Positions 7,862-20,536 of a DNA stretch of 64,000 bases are shown in pieces (the stretch's first letter is position 1; each line of letters begins with the position of its first letter). Below the pieces are notes generated by a model. The model was not told where the DNA came from. It saw only the letters and a program-made list of their open reading frames with translations, and ran no database searches. The stretch covers positions 1 through 64,000 of the forward strand of contig NZ_VSMB01000016.1 of assembly GCF_009805705.1 (NCBI RefSeq), in the 5' to 3' direction. The stretch is from Ruania rhizosphaerae. Its GTDB lineage: Bacteria > Actinomycetota > Actinomycetes > Actinomycetales > Beutenbergiaceae. Both the position numbers and the translations under genes were made by a program.

Positions 7862-9157
7862 GTGCGGAGCGCAGCCGACGACGCCGACGTCATCGTCGTG
7901 GGCGCCGGACCCGCCGGGGCCGCCAGTGCGCACTACCTGGCGGCCGCTGGACTCGAAGTCCTCCTGCTCGAGAAGGCCACATTCCCGCGAGACAAGATCT
8001 GTGGCGACGGTCTGACTCCGCGTGCGGTTGCCGAGTTGGTCCGGATGGGTGTGCCCATGCACGCCGAGGATGGCTGGATCCGCAACCGCGGGCTGCGCGT
8101 GATCGGCGGCGGTCACACGATCCACCTGCCGTGGCCGGAGATCGAGCGCTACCCCAGTTACGGTCTGGCCAAGGCGCGTACTGACCTCGACTCCACGCTG
8201 GCGTTTCATGCGCGCAGCAGCGGTGCCAAGCTGATGGAGGGTGTGAACGTCAGCGGCCCGATCCTTGACGATCGCACCGGTCGCGTCATCGGGGTGCAGG
8301 CGCGCAAGGTCGACGAGAACGGCCGGCGAGTCGATGCCGAGCCACTGACGTTCCGGGCTCCGGTGGTGATCGGAGCCGACGGCGTCTCCGCTCGCATGGC
8401 CACGGCGCTGGGGCTGGCCAAGAAGGACGACCGGCCGATGGGGGTGGCGGTGCGGACGTACTTCCGCACTCCCCGTCACGACGACGAGTGGATGGAATCC
8501 CACCTCGAGTTGTGGGACGGCGAACCGGGGAAGTCGCAGCTCCTGCCTGGGTACGGGTGGATCTTCGCACTCGGAAACGGACTCGCGAATGTCGGGCTCG
8601 GGTCGGTCAGCTCGACGGCCAAGGCGACGCAGCTCGACTACAAGTCACTGTTCGCCGCCTGGATGCGCAACGCTCCGCCGGAGTGGGAGTTCACGGCGGA
8701 GAACCAGGAAGGGCCGGTCCGGGGTGCCGCACTGCCGATGGCGTTCAACCGGCAACCGCTCTATACGCGCGGACTGATGCTCGTGGGTGACTCCGGAGGG
8801 ATGATCTCGCCCTTCAACGGCGAGGGCATCGCCTACGGGTTGCAGGCAGGACGGATCGCGGCAGACGTGATCGCGCAGGCGCGAGCCCGGACGAGCGATG
8901 CGGCGCGAGAGCGCACGTTGGCGACCTACCCTGACCGGATGCGGGCCGACCTCGGTGGGTACTTCACCCTGGGCCGGGCATTCGTGAAGCTGATCGAGAA
9001 CCCGCAGGTGATGCGGGTGTGCACGCGGTACGGACTGCCGCGGCCGATGCTGATGAAGATCGTGCTCAAGTTGCTCTCGGACTGCTACGACACCAAGGGT
9101 GGGGACGTGACCGACCGTGTGATCACGTCGCTGACGAAGGCGGTGCCGAGAGCATGA
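7862..9157 (+). CDS. menJ: Geranylgeranyl reductase-family flavoenzyme, probable menaquinone reductase MenJ
   Basis: A 431-residue FAD enzyme. The N-terminal dinucleotide-binding motif GAGPAG (14-19), the family block FPRDKICGDGLTPRAV and the distal FAD motif GDSGGMISPFNGEGI are clear. In mycobacteria the relative MenJ saturates one isoprene unit of menaquinone and lies near menG and a polyprenyl synthase gene, as here; an archaeal-type lipid reductase role is less likely. The GTG at 7862 was chosen because GGGTGGGAG precedes it; an in-frame GTG at 7814 would add 16 residues. nuoA starts 82 bp downstream, so menJ may be transcribed with the nuo genes. Confidence 0.8.
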   Translation: MRSAADDADVIVVGAGPAGAASAHYLAAAGLEVLLLEKATFPRDKICGDGLTPRAVAELVRMGVPMHAEDGWIRNRGLRVIGGGHTIHLPWPEIERYPSYGLAKARTDLDSTLAFHARSSGAKLMEGVNVSGPILDDRTGRVIGVQARKVDENGRRVDAEPLTFRAPVVIGADGVSARMATALGLAKKDDRPMGVAVRTYFRTPRHDDEWMESHLELWDGEPGKSQLLPGYGWIFALGNGLANVGLGSVSSTAKATQLDYKSLFAAWMRNAPPEWEFTAENQEGPVRGAALPMAFNRQPLYTRGLMLVGDSGGMISPFNGEGIAYGLQAGRIAADVIAQARARTSDAARERTLATYPDRMRADLGGYFTLGRAFVKLIENPQVMRVCTRYGLPRPMLMKIVLKLLSDCYDTKGGDVTDRVITSLTKAVPRA

Positions 9158-9239
9158 GCCCCGGTCTGATCCTGCCGCAGGTAGATAGCTCGAAGGACCA
9201 CGTCCGTCGAACGACGCCGGACACCAGAAGGATGGACGC

Positions 9240-9599
9240 ATGACGAATCCGTACGTTCCGCTGCTGGTCATGGGCCTGCTCGCGTTCGTGATGGGCCTGG
9301 CCGGTCTGCTCTCGAGCGCTGTCATCGGCCCGAAGCGGTACAACAAGATCAAGGTGGACGCGTACGAGTGCGGTATCCAGCCGTCACCGCACGCCGCCTC
9401 GGGCCGGTTCCCGGTGAAGTACTACATCGTGGCGATGACGTTCATCATCTTCGACATCGAGGTGGTGTTCCTCTACCCGTGGGCGGTGGCGTTCACCGAG
9501 CTGGCCACGTTCGGGTTGATCGCGATGATCGCGTTCCTCCTCCTCATCACGGTGCCTTTCGTGTACGAGTGGCGCCGTGGCGGGCTGGACTGGGACTGA
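9240..9599 (+). CDS. nuoA: NADH-quinone oxidoreductase subunit A
   Basis: A 119-residue, three-helix membrane subunit of complex I. The conserved loop [13 protein letters not shown] contains the cysteine that moves during the active/resting transition in this family. Together with NuoH, J and K it forms the quinone-proximal part of the membrane arm. AGAAGG precedes the ATG. It is first in the fourteen-gene nuoA-N order; nuoB follows after 13 bp. Confidence 0.95.
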   Translation: MTNPYVPLLVMGLLAFVMGLAGLLSSAVIGPKRYNKIKVDAYECGIQPSPHAASGRFPVKYYIVAMTFIIFDIEVVFLYPWAVAFTELATFGLIAMIAFLLLITVPFVYEWRRGGLDWD

Positions 9600-9612
9600 G
9601 GAAGGAGCAGCA

Positions 9613-10170
9613 ATGGGACTTGAGGACAAGCTTCCGGCAGGATTCATGCTCGGCAAGGTCGAGGACCTGGTCGGGTGGGTCCGGTCGTCGTCGATGTGGC
9701 CGGTCACGATGGGCCTGGCGTGCTGCGCCATCGAGATGATGGCGACGGGAACCTCGCGCTTCGACATCTCCCGGTTCGGGATGGAGGTCTTCCGCGCCTC
9801 GCCGCGTCAGGCCGACCTGATGATCGTCTCGGGACGTCTCAGCCACAAGATGGCGCCGGTGATCCGCTCGGTGTATGACCAGATGTCGGACCCGAAGTGG
9901 GTCATCTCGATGGGGGTGTGCGCCTCCTCGGGTGGGATGTTCAACAACTACGCGATCGTGCAGGGCGTCGACCACGTGCTCCCGGTGGACGTCTACCTGC
10001 CGGGCTGCCCGCCGCGGCCGGAGATGCTGATCAACGCGATCCTGGAGCTGCACGAGCAGGTGGTCAAGCAGGAGCCGCTGGGCGCCAACCGCGCCGAGGT
10101 GCGTGCCAAGGTCGAGGCCGCGGCGCTCGAGGCGACACCGACGCACCAGATGAAGGGGTTGCTGGCGTGA
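9613..10170 (+). CDS. nuoB: NADH-quinone oxidoreductase subunit B
   Basis: A 185-residue peripheral-arm subunit that holds cluster N2, the last iron-sulfur centre before quinone. The four ligands are present: C37 and C38 ([10 protein letters not shown]), C103 (GVCASSGG) and C132 (PGCPPRPE). The ATG at 9613 has GAAGGAG 5 nt upstream; an in-frame ATG at 9577 lies inside nuoA. The 85-bp spacer that follows, to nuoC, is the largest gap inside the nuo operon and holds only a strong ribosome binding site. Confidence 0.96.
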   Translation: MGLEDKLPAGFMLGKVEDLVGWVRSSSMWPVTMGLACCAIEMMATGTSRFDISRFGMEVFRASPRQADLMIVSGRLSHKMAPVIRSVYDQMSDPKWVISMGVCASSGGMFNNYAIVQGVDHVLPVDVYLPGCPPRPEMLINAILELHEQVVKQEPLGANRAEVRAKVEAAALEATPTHQMKGLLA

Positions 10171-10255
10171 GCGGGAGGAGCCCCCGCATAGGGGCGGCGA
10201 GGAACGAGTTGCACCGGAGCGAGGCACCACAGCGCTCATGCAAGGAGGACGCAGC

Positions 10256-11016
10256 GTGAACGACGAGGACAAGCGCGTCACCTCGCCCTCGCAGGAGGCG
10301 CAGGAGGCGGGCTCACAGCACCTGGAGCAGGTGTCCGAGAGCACCGGACGGGCACCGTTGGACGTCGTCGAGGTCCGCGAGGGCATGTTCGGCGTCCGTG
10401 GCAGCGGCGACACCTCGGGCTATGGCGGATTGCGCCGTGTCGTGGCGCTGCCCGGACCGAGCCAGCGCCCCTACGGCGGCTACTTCGACGAGGTGGTCGA
10501 CATTCTCGCCGAGGTGCTCGGTGAGGCCGGCGTGGACTACGACGACGCCGTCGAGAAGGTGGTGGTGTTCCGGGACGAGTGCACGTTGTTCGTGCGCCGC
10601 GAGCACCTGCCGCTGGTCGCGCGATCGCTGCGCGATGACCAGGACCTCCGGTTCGAGTTGTGCCTGGGTGTCTCCGGTGTGCACTACCCGGAGGACGAGG
10701 GCCGTGAGCTGCATGCGGTGTACCCGCTGTTCTCGGTGACGCACAACCGCGCGATCCGGCTCGAGGTGGCTGTAGCCGACGCCGACCCGCACATTCCGTC
10801 CATCATCGACACCTACCCGGCCAACGACTGGCACGAGCGTGAGGTGTGGGACTTCTTCGGCGTCATCTTCGACGGCCACCCGTCGCTGGCGCGTATCCAG
10901 ATGCCCGACGACTGGCCCGGTCACCCACAGCGCAAGGACTACCCGCTGGGCGGGATCCCGGTCGAGTACAAGGGCGCCACGGTGCCCTCCCCGGACAACC
11001 GGAGGTCGTACAACTG

Positions 11017-11017
<1 letters not shown>
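10256..11017 (+). CDS. nuoC: NADH-quinone oxidoreductase subunit C
   Basis: A 253-residue subunit of the connecting module, not fused to NuoD. The family signature is visible near the C terminus ([13 protein letters not shown], then [16 protein letters not shown]). The first 70 or so residues are a hydrophilic extension typical of actinobacterial NuoC. The GTG at 10256 was chosen because AAGGAGG lies 7 nt upstream; an ATG 18 nt earlier would overlap that site. Its stop shares one base with the nuoD start. Confidence 0.94.
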
Positions 11018-12380
<1,363 letters not shown>

Positions 12381-12381
<1 letters not shown>

Positions 12382-13217
12382 TGGCCACATCCATGACCAG
12401 CTATCCCGACGACGTCGCCGAGCGCCTGGCGCAGGATGCGCAGCAGATCCTTGCGCGCTACCCGGAACCCCGGTCGGCACTGCTTCCATTGCTGCATCTG
12501 GTCCAGTCGGAGGACGGCTACGTCAGCCCGGCCGGGATCGGGTTCTGCGCCGACGTGCTGGACCTCTCCCGGGCCTCCGTCTCCGCGGTGGCCACCTTCT
12601 ACAGCCAGTACAAGCGCCACCCCAATGGCACCTACACCGTGGGCGTGTGCACGAACACCCTGTGCGCCGTCATGGGCGGTGACGCCATCTTCGACCACCT
12701 CGCGGCGAAGCTGGGGATCGGACACGACGAGACCACCGAGGACGGCACCATCACCCTGGAGCGGGTGGAGTGCAATGCGGCGTGCGACTACGCACCGGTG
12801 ATGGTGATCAACTGGGAGTTCTTCGACAACCAGACGCCGACGACGGCGGCGGAGACAGTGGACAAGCTCCTCGCCGGCGAGCCAGTGGCACCCTCACGTG
12901 GCGCCGACCGGGTTTCGACCTTCAAGGAGGTCTCCCGCGTGCTGGCCGGCTTCGAGGACGGTCACGCCGACGAGGGCCCCGGGGCCGGTCACGCGAGTCT
13001 TGTCGGCCTCGAACTTGCCCGTAAGAACGGGTGGCGAATCCCCGGCGAGGAGGAGGCCGGGGAGGCGGCGGGTCCGCAGGTGGCGGCAGATGCCGCTGCG
13101 AGCGGTACGGACCCGGTCGGTGATGAGGGCTCCAGTGCCGAGCGGGAGCCGCGAACCCCTGGAGATGCCGACGCTGACCCGGTGAAGAGCACCGACGAGG
13201 AGGGCACGGACTCGTGA
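12381..13217 (+). CDS. nuoE: NADH-quinone oxidoreductase subunit E with acidic tail
   Basis: A 278-residue NADH-module subunit. The thioredoxin-fold domain carries the four ligands of 2Fe-2S cluster N1a: C90, C95 (CTNTLC), C131 and C135 (CNAAC). The core ends near residue 195; the remaining 80 or so residues are Gly/Ala/Glu/Asp-rich and look disordered. NuoH and NuoJ in this operon also have hydrophilic tails. The ATG shares one base with the nuoD stop, and the stop overlaps nuoF by 4 nt. Confidence 0.94.
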
Positions 13218-14518
13218 GCACCCTGGCACCCGTCCTGAGCGACCTGTGGGATGCCCCGCAGTCGTGGAAGCTGGACACCTACGTCTCCCGGAACGGCTAC
13301 GACGGCCTGCGCAAGGCCATGGAGACCGATCCGGCTGAGCTGATCACGATGGTCAAGGACTCCGGTCTGCGCGGACGAGGAGGCGCCGGCTTCCCGACCG
13401 GGTTGAAGTGGTCTTTCCTGCCCAAGCCGGACGGCGGACCGCGTTACCTGGTGGTCAATGCCGACGAGTCCGAGCCGGGAACCTGCAAAGACATCCCGCT
13501 GATGATGGCCAACCCGCACTCGCTGATCGAAGGGGTTGCGATCACCTCGGTGGCGATCGGCTGCCACCACGCCTTCATCTACCTGCGCGGTGAGGTCGTG
13601 CACGTCTACCGGCGCCTGCTCGCGGCGGTACGGGAGGCGAAGGAAGCCGGTTACCTGGGTTCCGACGTCCTTGGCACGGGCTACGACCTGGAGGTGACCG
13701 TGCACGCGGGCGCCGGTGCCTACATCTGCGGTGAGGAGACGGCGCTGCTGGACTCCCTCGAGGGCCGGCGCGGGCAACCGCGCCTCAAGCCGCCGTTCCC
13801 CGCGGTCGCCGGGCTCTACGCCCGCCCCACGGTGGTGAACAACGTCGAGAGCATCGCCTCGGTCCCCGGGATCGTGAGCCGCGGCGCCGACTGGTTCGCC
13901 TCGATGGGGACCGAGAAGTCCAAGGGGCACGGGCTGTTCTCCCTCTCCGGGCACGTGGCCCGGCCGGGTCAGTACGAGGCGCCGCTGGGGATCACCTTCC
14001 GTGAGCTGCTCGACATGGCCGGGGGAGTCCGGGACGGGCACGAGCTGAAGTTCTGGACGCCGGGTGGCTCGTCCACGCCGATCCTCACCGCCGAGCACCT
14101 CGACGTCGTTCTCGACTACGAATCCGTGGGAGCGGCCGGTTCCATGCTCGCCACACGCGCACTGCAGGTCTTCGACGAGACCACCTCGGTGGTGCGCTGC
14201 GTGAGCCGGTGGATCGACTTCTACCAGCACGAGTCCTGTGGCAAGTGCACCCCCTGCCGGGAGGGCACCTTCTGGCTGAAGCAGATCCTGCAGCGGCTCG
14301 AGGCCGGTGAGGGCAGCGAGTCCGATATCGATCTGCTGCTGGACGTCGCGGGCAACATCGAAGGGCGCTCGTTCTGCGCGCTGGGCGATGCTGCGGCGAC
14401 GCCTGTCAAGAGCGCCATCAAGTATTTCCGGGACGAGTTCGAGCAGGGTCTGCACACCCCCGCCTGGGAGCTCTTCCCCTACGAAGCCAACGCCGCGTTC
14501 ACGGGAGTCTCCTCATGA
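13214..14518 (+). CDS. nuoF: NADH-quinone oxidoreductase subunit F
   Basis: A 434-residue subunit that binds NADH, FMN and cluster N3. The FMN/NADH glycine-rich motif [10 protein letters not shown] spans 54-63, and [13 protein letters not shown] lies mid-protein. Cluster N3 ligands are C342, C345, C348 (SCGKCTPCR) and C388 (SFCALGD). It is the electron entry point of the complex. The GTG start overlaps the nuoE stop by 4 nt, and the stop overlaps nuoG by 4 nt. Confidence 0.96.
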   Translation: MSTLAPVLSDLWDAPQSWKLDTYVSRNGYDGLRKAMETDPAELITMVKDSGLRGRGGAGFPTGLKWSFLPKPDGGPRYLVVNADESEPGTCKDIPLMMANPHSLIEGVAITSVAIGCHHAFIYLRGEVVHVYRRLLAAVREAKEAGYLGSDVLGTGYDLEVTVHAGAGAYICGEETALLDSLEGRRGQPRLKPPFPAVAGLYARPTVVNNVESIASVPGIVSRGADWFASMGTEKSKGHGLFSLSGHVARPGQYEAPLGITFRELLDMAGGVRDGHELKFWTPGGSSTPILTAEHLDVVLDYESVGAAGSMLATRALQVFDETTSVVRCVSRWIDFYQHESCGKCTPCREGTFWLKQILQRLEAGEGSESDIDLLLDVAGNIEGRSFCALGDAAATPVKSAIKYFRDEFEQGLHTPAWELFPYEANAAFTGVSS

Positions 14519-17163
14519 CCGCCACCACGAGCACCGCCAGCGACACCGTGACGAAGCCGGAGGAAGTCACCCTCACCATCGACGGCGTCGAGGTGTCCGT
14601 GCCCAAGGGCACGCTGGTGATTCGCGCGGCTGAGCAGATCGGTGTGCAGATCCCGCGGTTCTGCGACCACCCGCTGCTCAAGCCTGCCGGCGCCTGCCGG
14701 CAGTGCCTGGTGGAGGTCGCCGCACCGGACCGCGAGGGCAACGTGCGCCCGATGCCGAAGCCGCAGGCCTCCTGCACCCTCGAGGTGATGCCGGGGATGC
14801 AGGTGAGCACCCAGCACTCCTCGGAGGTGGCGGAGAAGGCACAGCGTGGACAGATCGAGTTCCTGCTCATCAACCACCCGCTCGACTGCCCCGTCTGCGA
14901 CAAGGGCGGTGAGTGCCCGCTGCAGAACCAGGCATTGTCCAACGGCAGCGGAACCTCCCGGTTCACCGGGATCAAGCGCACGTTCCCGAAGCCGATCAAG
15001 ATCTCCACCCAGGTTCTGCTCGACCGCGACCGGTGCATCCTCTGCCAGCGGTGCACCCGATTCTCCGACGAGATCGCCGGGGACCCGTTCATCGACCTGC
15101 AGGGTCGCGGCGGCGGCACGCCGGGCAGCGACGAGCACGGGCTCCCTGCCCAGCAGATCGGCCGATTCGACGAGGCGATCCTCGGGTTCGCCGGAGGTGA
15201 GCAGGCCCCCGACGGCGACACCGTGGGTCCGGGCGGTGAGCCCTCCCTGGCAGCAGGGACCGGTGAGAGCACCCCGACCCTCGGGGAAGCGGCACTGGAT
15301 GCCTCCGGGCGCCCCTTCGCGTCCTACTTCTCCGGCAACACGATCCAGATCTGCCCGGTCGGAGCGCTGACGTCGGCGGCCTACCGGTTCCGTTCCCGTC
15401 CGTTCGACCTGGTCTCCTCGCCCTCGATCGCCGAGCACGACGCGTGCGGAAGCGCGATCCGTATCGACCACCGCCGCGATGTGGTGCTGCGCCGCCTGGC
15501 CGGAGACGACCCGGCCGTGAACGAGGAGTGGATCACCGACAAGGACCGCTTCGCGCACCCGTGGCAGAGTGCTCCGGACCGTCTCACCAGCCCGCTGGTC
15601 CGGGACGAGGAGTCCGGCGAGCTGGTCCCCACGAGCTGGTCCGAGGCGGTGCACCTGGCGGCACAGGCACTGACCGGCGCCCACGGGCGTGTCGGTGTTC
15701 TGCCCGGTGGGCGGCTCACGGTCGAGGATGCCTACGCGTGGTCCAAGTTCGCCCGCGTGGTGCTGGGCACCAACGACATCGACTTCCGTGCCCGTGCGCA
15801 CTCGGCCGAGGAGGCCGATTTCCTCGCCCACCGCGTGGCCGGCTCGACGATGGACGTCACCTTCGGCGACCTGGAGCGCGCGGGCGAGGTGTTGCTCGTC
15901 GGCCTCGAACCGGAGGAAGAAGCGGGCACGATTTTCCTGCGACTGCGCAAGGGTGTGCTGGCCGGGGGCGTGCACGTCAGCTCCATCGCCCCGCTGACCA
16001 CCCGCGGGGCGTCGAAAATGCGGGCGGACGTGCTCCACACCGTTCCGGGCGCCGAAGCGGTCGTGCTGACGGGCTTGGCCGAGGGGGCCACCGAGGCAGG
16101 CGGCGTCGAACTGGGCGACCTCGCCGAGCGACTGCGAGGCGGAGTGATCCTCGCCGGAGAGCGGCTCGCGACCGTACCGGGAGGCTTCACCGCTCTGCAA
16201 CGACTGGCCGAGGCCTCCGGTGCTCGCGTGGCGTGGGTACCGCGACGGGCCGGTGACCGCGGCGCGGTCGAGGTCGGCCTGCTGCCCGGGCTGCTGCCGG
16301 GCGCACGCCCTGTCTCCGATGCGCAGGCCCGCGTGGACGTCGCCGCCGCTTGGGGCGTCGAGTCGTTGCCGGACACCCCCGGCCGCGATCTGACGGCGAT
16401 GCTCGAAGCTGCGCGCGACGGTGACCTCGGCGCTCTGCTCGTCGGTGGCGTTCATCTCGACGATCTCCCGGACCCGGCCCTGGCGGAGGCGGCCCTGGCC
16501 GCCGTCGGCACGGTGGTCCAGCTCGAGGTGCGACGCTCCGCCGTCACCGAGCATGCCGACGTGGTGCTGCCGGTGGCACCGCCCACGCACAAGGCGGGTA
16601 CCTTCCTGACCTGGGAGGGCCGGCCGCGGGCGTTCGCCGCGGTCTTCGACGACGCCTCGCTCAGCGATGGGCGGGTGCTCGACATGATCGCCCGTGCCGC
16701 AGACGTCGATCTCGGCGCCCGGAGCCTTGACGGCCTCTACGCCGAGCTGGCCGAGTTCAGCGGCTGGGACGGTGAACGCGCCGGCGCCCCGCAGGTGTCG
16801 CCCGGATCGGGCCACGAGCCCGGGAGCATGGCTCCGGGTACGGCTGTGCTCGCGACGTGGCGGCTGCAGCTCGACTCCGCCCGGGGTCAGGACGGCGAAC
16901 CGCACCTGGCCGGTACTCAGCGCCGCCCGGTGGCGCACCTGTCCGCCGCGACCGCGGCTGAGGTCGGTGTGGCCGAGGGGCAGACCCTGCGCGTGGGCGG
17001 ACCGGCCGGTTCGATCGATCTGCCGGCCTCGATCGTGGCGATGCCCGACCGGGTGGTCTGGCTGCCGCAGCACTCACCAGGATCCTCGGTGCACCGCATG
17101 CTCGGTACGGCCGCGCCGGGCGTCGTGGACCTGTCCGTCCCCACCTCGGAGGTGCAGCGATGA
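14515..17163 (+). CDS. nuoG: NADH-quinone oxidoreductase subunit G lacking cluster N7
   Basis: An 882-residue subunit. Ligands for N1b (C50, C61, C64, C87), N5 (H121, C125, C128, C134) and N4 (C174, C177, C180, C280) are all present. Between the third and fourth N4 cysteines is a low-complexity insert of about 60 residues (200-260). The next site, where many bacteria bind extra cluster N7 (CxxCxxxCx27C), keeps the exact spacing but reads A306, D309, S313 and T341, so no cluster can form. The C-terminal molybdopterin-like domain is retained without a visible cofactor site. Both ends overlap neighbours by 4 nt. Confidence 0.95.
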   Translation: MTATTSTASDTVTKPEEVTLTIDGVEVSVPKGTLVIRAAEQIGVQIPRFCDHPLLKPAGACRQCLVEVAAPDREGNVRPMPKPQASCTLEVMPGMQVSTQHSSEVAEKAQRGQIEFLLINHPLDCPVCDKGGECPLQNQALSNGSGTSRFTGIKRTFPKPIKISTQVLLDRDRCILCQRCTRFSDEIAGDPFIDLQGRGGGTPGSDEHGLPAQQIGRFDEAILGFAGGEQAPDGDTVGPGGEPSLAAGTGESTPTLGEAALDASGRPFASYFSGNTIQICPVGALTSAAYRFRSRPFDLVSSPSIAEHDACGSAIRIDHRRDVVLRRLAGDDPAVNEEWITDKDRFAHPWQSAPDRLTSPLVRDEESGELVPTSWSEAVHLAAQALTGAHGRVGVLPGGRLTVEDAYAWSKFARVVLGTNDIDFRARAHSAEEADFLAHRVAGSTMDVTFGDLERAGEVLLVGLEPEEEAGTIFLRLRKGVLAGGVHVSSIAPLTTRGASKMRADVLHTVPGAEAVVLTGLAEGATEAGGVELGDLAERLRGGVILAGERLATVPGGFTALQRLAEASGARVAWVPRRAGDRGAVEVGLLPGLLPGARPVSDAQARVDVAAAWGVESLPDTPGRDLTAMLEAARDGDLGALLVGGVHLDDLPDPALAEAALAAVGTVVQLEVRRSAVTEHADVVLPVAPPTHKAGTFLTWEGRPRAFAAVFDDASLSDGRVLDMIARAADVDLGARSLDGLYAELAEFSGWDGERAGAPQVSPGSGHEPGSMAPGTAVLATWRLQLDSARGQDGEPHLAGTQRRPVAHLSAATAAEVGVAEGQTLRVGGPAGSIDLPASIVAMPDRVVWLPQHSPGSSVHRMLGTAAPGVVDLSVPTSEVQR

Positions 17164-18545
17164 CCCCGCCGACTGTTCCCGTGCTCGCCTCGGCGGGTGC
17201 GGACTTCTCGGCCGACTCCATCGGTCTGGTGTTCATCAAGGCCGCGGCCATCCTGGTGTTCCTGCTGCTCTCGGTGCTGTTCGCGCTGTGGTTCGAACGT
17301 CGCATCATCGGCCGATTCCAGCAGCGGCTCGGCCCGAACGTGCGCGGCCCGTTCGGTCTCGTGCAGTCGATCCCGGACGCCCTGAAACTCCTGCTCAAGG
17401 AGGACATCACCGTCAAGGGCGCGGACAAGGTGATCTACCGGATCGCCCCGATGATCTCGGTGTTCTGCGCGTTCATGATCTTCGCGATCATCCCGTTCGG
17501 GCCCGCCGTGCAGATCCCGTTCACCGACATCGTCACCCCGCTGCAGCTGACGGATCTGCCGGTGTCGGTGCTGTACTTCCTCGGCATCGCCGGGCTCGGC
17601 GTGTACGGCATCGTGCTCGGTGGTTGGTCCTCGGGGTCCACCTACCCGCTGCTGGGCTCCGTACGTTCCACCGCCCAGGTCATCTCCTACGAGCTGGCGA
17701 TGAGCCTGTCCCTGGTCAGTGTGCTGATCGTGGCCGGGTCGATGTCCACCTCCGAAATCGTGAACTCGCAGACCCAGCTGTGGTGGTCGGTCGCGCTCGC
17801 GCCGGCCTTCGTGATCTATCTCATCTCGATGACCGGTGAGGTCAACCGGCTCCCGTTCGACCTGCCCGAAGCCGAGGGGGAGTTGGTTGCCGGGTACACC
17901 ACCGAGTACTCGTCGATGAAGTTCGCCTGGTTCTTCCTCGCCGAGTACATCAACATGCTGAATGTCTCGGCGATCGCGACCACGCTGTTCATGGGCGGAT
18001 GGCGCGCTCCGTGGCCGCTCTCGGCGATCAACGACGGCATGTTCAACGAGGGCTGGTGGCCACTGCTGTGGTTCCTCATCAAGCTCTGGGGCTTCATGTT
18101 CTTCTTCGTGTGGCTGCGCGCAACACTGCTGCGGTTCCGCTATGACCAGTTCATGAACCTGGGCTGGAAGGTCCTGATCCCCGTCGCGCTCGCCTGGGTG
18201 GTCGGCGTCGCTGTGATCCAGGGGGTGCGTCAGTTCACCGACATCAGCCTCCAGACGTTGCTGTTCGCATTGGCCGGGGCATTGGTGCTGTTTGCCGTGG
18301 TCCTGTTGCTGATCCCGGAGAAGAAGCCGGCAGCCGACGGCGCCGCTGGTACGGCCGGTGGATCCGGAACCCCGGGCTCGGGCACGCCTGCGGACGCGAA
18401 GGCGGAGGCGTTCGACGCGTTCGCCGGCGGCTACCCGGTGCCGCCGCTACCGGGCCAGAGCCTTCCTCCCTCGCCCCGCCGGGCGAAGGTGACCGCGCCG
18501 GCTGACGCCGGACCCGCCACCGACAAGGAGAACACCGATGGCTGA
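17160..18545 (+). CDS. nuoH: NADH-quinone oxidoreductase subunit H
   Basis: A 461-residue membrane subunit with eight predicted helices that forms the quinone tunnel. Conserved [16 protein letters not shown] lies after helix 1, and the loop [17 protein letters not shown] carries the acidic residues of the E-channel. After the last helix comes a Gly/Pro/Ala-rich cytoplasmic tail of about 75 residues, absent from E. coli NuoH. The start overlaps nuoG (ATGA), and the tail overlaps nuoI by 8 nt. Confidence 0.95.
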   Translation: MTPPTVPVLASAGADFSADSIGLVFIKAAAILVFLLLSVLFALWFERRIIGRFQQRLGPNVRGPFGLVQSIPDALKLLLKEDITVKGADKVIYRIAPMISVFCAFMIFAIIPFGPAVQIPFTDIVTPLQLTDLPVSVLYFLGIAGLGVYGIVLGGWSSGSTYPLLGSVRSTAQVISYELAMSLSLVSVLIVAGSMSTSEIVNSQTQLWWSVALAPAFVIYLISMTGEVNRLPFDLPEAEGELVAGYTTEYSSMKFAWFFLAEYINMLNVSAIATTLFMGGWRAPWPLSAINDGMFNEGWWPLLWFLIKLWGFMFFFVWLRATLLRFRYDQFMNLGWKVLIPVALAWVVGVAVIQGVRQFTDISLQTLLFALAGALVLFAVVLLLIPEKKPAADGAAGTAGGSGTPGSGTPADAKAEAFDAFAGGYPVPPLPGQSLPPSPRRAKVTAPADAGPATDKENTDG

Positions 18546-19266
18546 CTCCACGGGCAAGGGGCGCGGGCGCAGTCCCGAGCCACGCACGACCAAGACGGCG
18601 ATGGGAGCGACCCACGACGTCCAGAACTTCGATGTCGACAGCGACGAGGACAAGAGCGCACTCGAGGAGTTCTTCGCTCCGGTCGCCGGTTTCGGGGTCA
18701 CGATGGCCTCCCTCTTCCGGCCGGTGGTCACCGAGCAGTACCCGTTCGAGAAGAAGCCCACGGCACCGCGGTACCACGGCCGGCACCAGCTCAACCGTCA
18801 TCCGGACGGGCTGGAGAAGTGCATCGGGTGCGAGCTGTGCGCCTGGGCATGCCCGGCGGACGCGATCTACGTCGAGGCGGGCAACAACACTCCGGACGCC
18901 CAGTACGCCCCGGGTGAGCGGTACGGCAAGGTCTACCAGATCAACTATCTGCGCTGTATTTTCTGCGGGCTCTGCATCGAGGCCTGCCCCACCCGCGCAC
19001 TGACGATGACCAACGACTACGAGCTGGCCGACACCACTCGCGAGAAGATGATCTTCGAGAAGGATCAGCTGCTCGCGCCGCTGCGGTCGGGCATGCTCTC
19101 GGCTCCCCACCCGATGGTCGAGGGGACGACCGACGGCGACTACTACCGCGGTGCGGTCACCGGACCCACTGCCGAGCAGGTCGACTGGGTCCGCGAGCAC
19201 CGGCCGGAGGACCCGAGCCTGGAGTCCGCGGCCGATCCGGGCCGGGCGCAGGGAGGAAAGCGATGA
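18538..19266 (+). CDS. nuoI: NADH-quinone oxidoreductase subunit I
   Basis: A 242-residue ferredoxin-type subunit that holds clusters N6a and N6b and passes electrons towards NuoB. The ligand sets are C95-C98-C101 plus C105 ([12 protein letters not shown]) and C140-C143-C146 plus C150 ([12 protein letters not shown]). The first 45 residues are a hydrophilic extension. AAGGAG lies 7 nt before the ATG. It overlaps nuoH by 8 nt and nuoJ by 4 nt. Confidence 0.96.
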   Translation: MADSTGKGRGRSPEPRTTKTAMGATHDVQNFDVDSDEDKSALEEFFAPVAGFGVTMASLFRPVVTEQYPFEKKPTAPRYHGRHQLNRHPDGLEKCIGCELCAWACPADAIYVEAGNNTPDAQYAPGERYGKVYQINYLRCIFCGLCIEACPTRALTMTNDYELADTTREKMIFEKDQLLAPLRSGMLSAPHPMVEGTTDGDYYRGAVTGPTAEQVDWVREHRPEDPSLESAADPGRAQGGKR

Positions 19267-20234
19267 CCGAGCAGCTCGTGCTCTCCACAGGTGAGGCAGT
19301 CCTGTTCTGGGTGCTGGCTCCGCTGATGGTGCTGGGCGCCCTTGCTCTGCTGTTCGCGCGACGTCCCGTGCACATCGCCGTGAGTATTGCCGGCGTCATG
19401 GTCGCTCTCGCCGTCCTCTACATCGCGCTCGAGGCGCCGTTCCTGGGCGTGGCGCAGGTTGTGGTCTACACCGGCGCGGTCATGATGCTGTTCCTGTTCG
19501 TCATCATGCTCGTGGGTGTCGACTCCACGGAGTCCCTCACCGAGACTCTCGCCGGGCAGCGCTGGATCGCGATTGTCGGCGGCCTCGGACTCGTGGCGTT
19601 GACGATCGCGATCGTCACGAGGGCGACGTTCGCAAGCCCGGTCGGTCTGGAGGCTGCGAACGCGGATACGAACCCGGTGGGTGTGGCCCGGCTGATCTTC
19701 GGCGACTATGTCTTCCCGTTCGAGCTCACCGCGGCGCTGCTCATCACTGCCGCACTGGGTGCACTCGTACTCAGCCACCGCCGCCGGCTCGGCCCCAAGC
19801 GTGGCCAGCGGGAGACCGTGGAGAAGAAGCTCGCCACCTTCGCCGAGAGTGGTTCGGCGACGGCGGTGGTCTCCGCGCCCGGGCCCGGCGTTTACGCGCG
19901 CACGAACTCGGCGGACATGCCGGCTCTGGCGGCCTCGGGGGAGACGCTCGACGCGTCCGTGACCACCGTGCTGCGAGTCCGCGGGCAGGTGCTGCGGGAC
20001 GAGGAGGCCGCCGCGCAGACGGGCCGGGTGGCGATGATCGCGTCAGGTGCCCCCGTGTTCGATACCACCGACGAGGCACAGCTCGAGGACGAGACCTCCG
20101 AGATCGAAGCCACGGCCACGGAGTCCGAAGGGGCCGAGGGGGCCGAGGGGGCCGATCCGGCCGGGAGCGACCATGCGGACCGGGACGACGCCGGCGATTC
20201 CTCGCCGGAGACCGACGAGGGGGATGAGCGATGA
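19263..20234 (+). CDS. nuoJ: NADH-quinone oxidoreductase subunit J with long acidic tail
   Basis: A 323-residue membrane subunit. Five hydrophobic helices fill residues 8-175, including the conserved [21 protein letters not shown] helix. The remaining 145 or so residues are a hydrophilic tail ending in a run rich in Glu/Asp and Gly/Ala ([10 protein letters not shown]), much longer than E. coli NuoJ (184 residues). The function of the tail is unknown. It overlaps nuoI and nuoK by 4 nt each. Confidence 0.94.
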   Translation: MTEQLVLSTGEAVLFWVLAPLMVLGALALLFARRPVHIAVSIAGVMVALAVLYIALEAPFLGVAQVVVYTGAVMMLFLFVIMLVGVDSTESLTETLAGQRWIAIVGGLGLVALTIAIVTRATFASPVGLEAANADTNPVGVARLIFGDYVFPFELTAALLITAALGALVLSHRRRLGPKRGQRETVEKKLATFAESGSATAVVSAPGPGVYARTNSADMPALAASGETLDASVTTVLRVRGQVLRDEEAAAQTGRVAMIASGAPVFDTTDEAQLEDETSEIEATATESEGAEGAEGADPAGSDHADRDDAGDSSPETDEGDER

Positions 20235-20530
20235 CGCTGGTGCACTACCTGGTGCTGTCCGGGATCCTGTTCTCGATCGGCGCCGTGACCGTGCTGGTCC
20301 GGCGCAACGCCCTGGTGGCTTTCATGGGCGTGGAACTCATGCTGAACGCTGCGAATCTCATGCTGGTCACCTTCGCCCGGATGCACGGTGACCTGCACGG
20401 GCAGGTGATCGCCTTCTTCGTGATGGTGGTTGCCGCAGCGGAAGTCGTGATCGGCCTGGCGATCATCGTCTCCATCCACCGAACCCGCGGGTCCGCGTCG
20501 CTGGACGACGCCAACCTGCTGAAGAACTGA
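20231..20530 (+). CDS. nuoK: NADH-quinone oxidoreductase subunit K
   Basis: A 99-residue, three-helix membrane subunit related to MrpC. The conserved membrane glutamates of the proton path are visible in helix 2 ([14 protein letters not shown]) and helix 3 ([11 protein letters not shown]). Its length is exactly typical. The start overlaps nuoJ (ATGA) and nuoL follows after 6 bp. Confidence 0.96.
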   Translation: MTLVHYLVLSGILFSIGAVTVLVRRNALVAFMGVELMLNAANLMLVTFARMHGDLHGQVIAFFVMVVAAAEVVIGLAIIVSIHRTRGSASLDDANLLKN

Positions 20531-20536
20531 GGGGAC

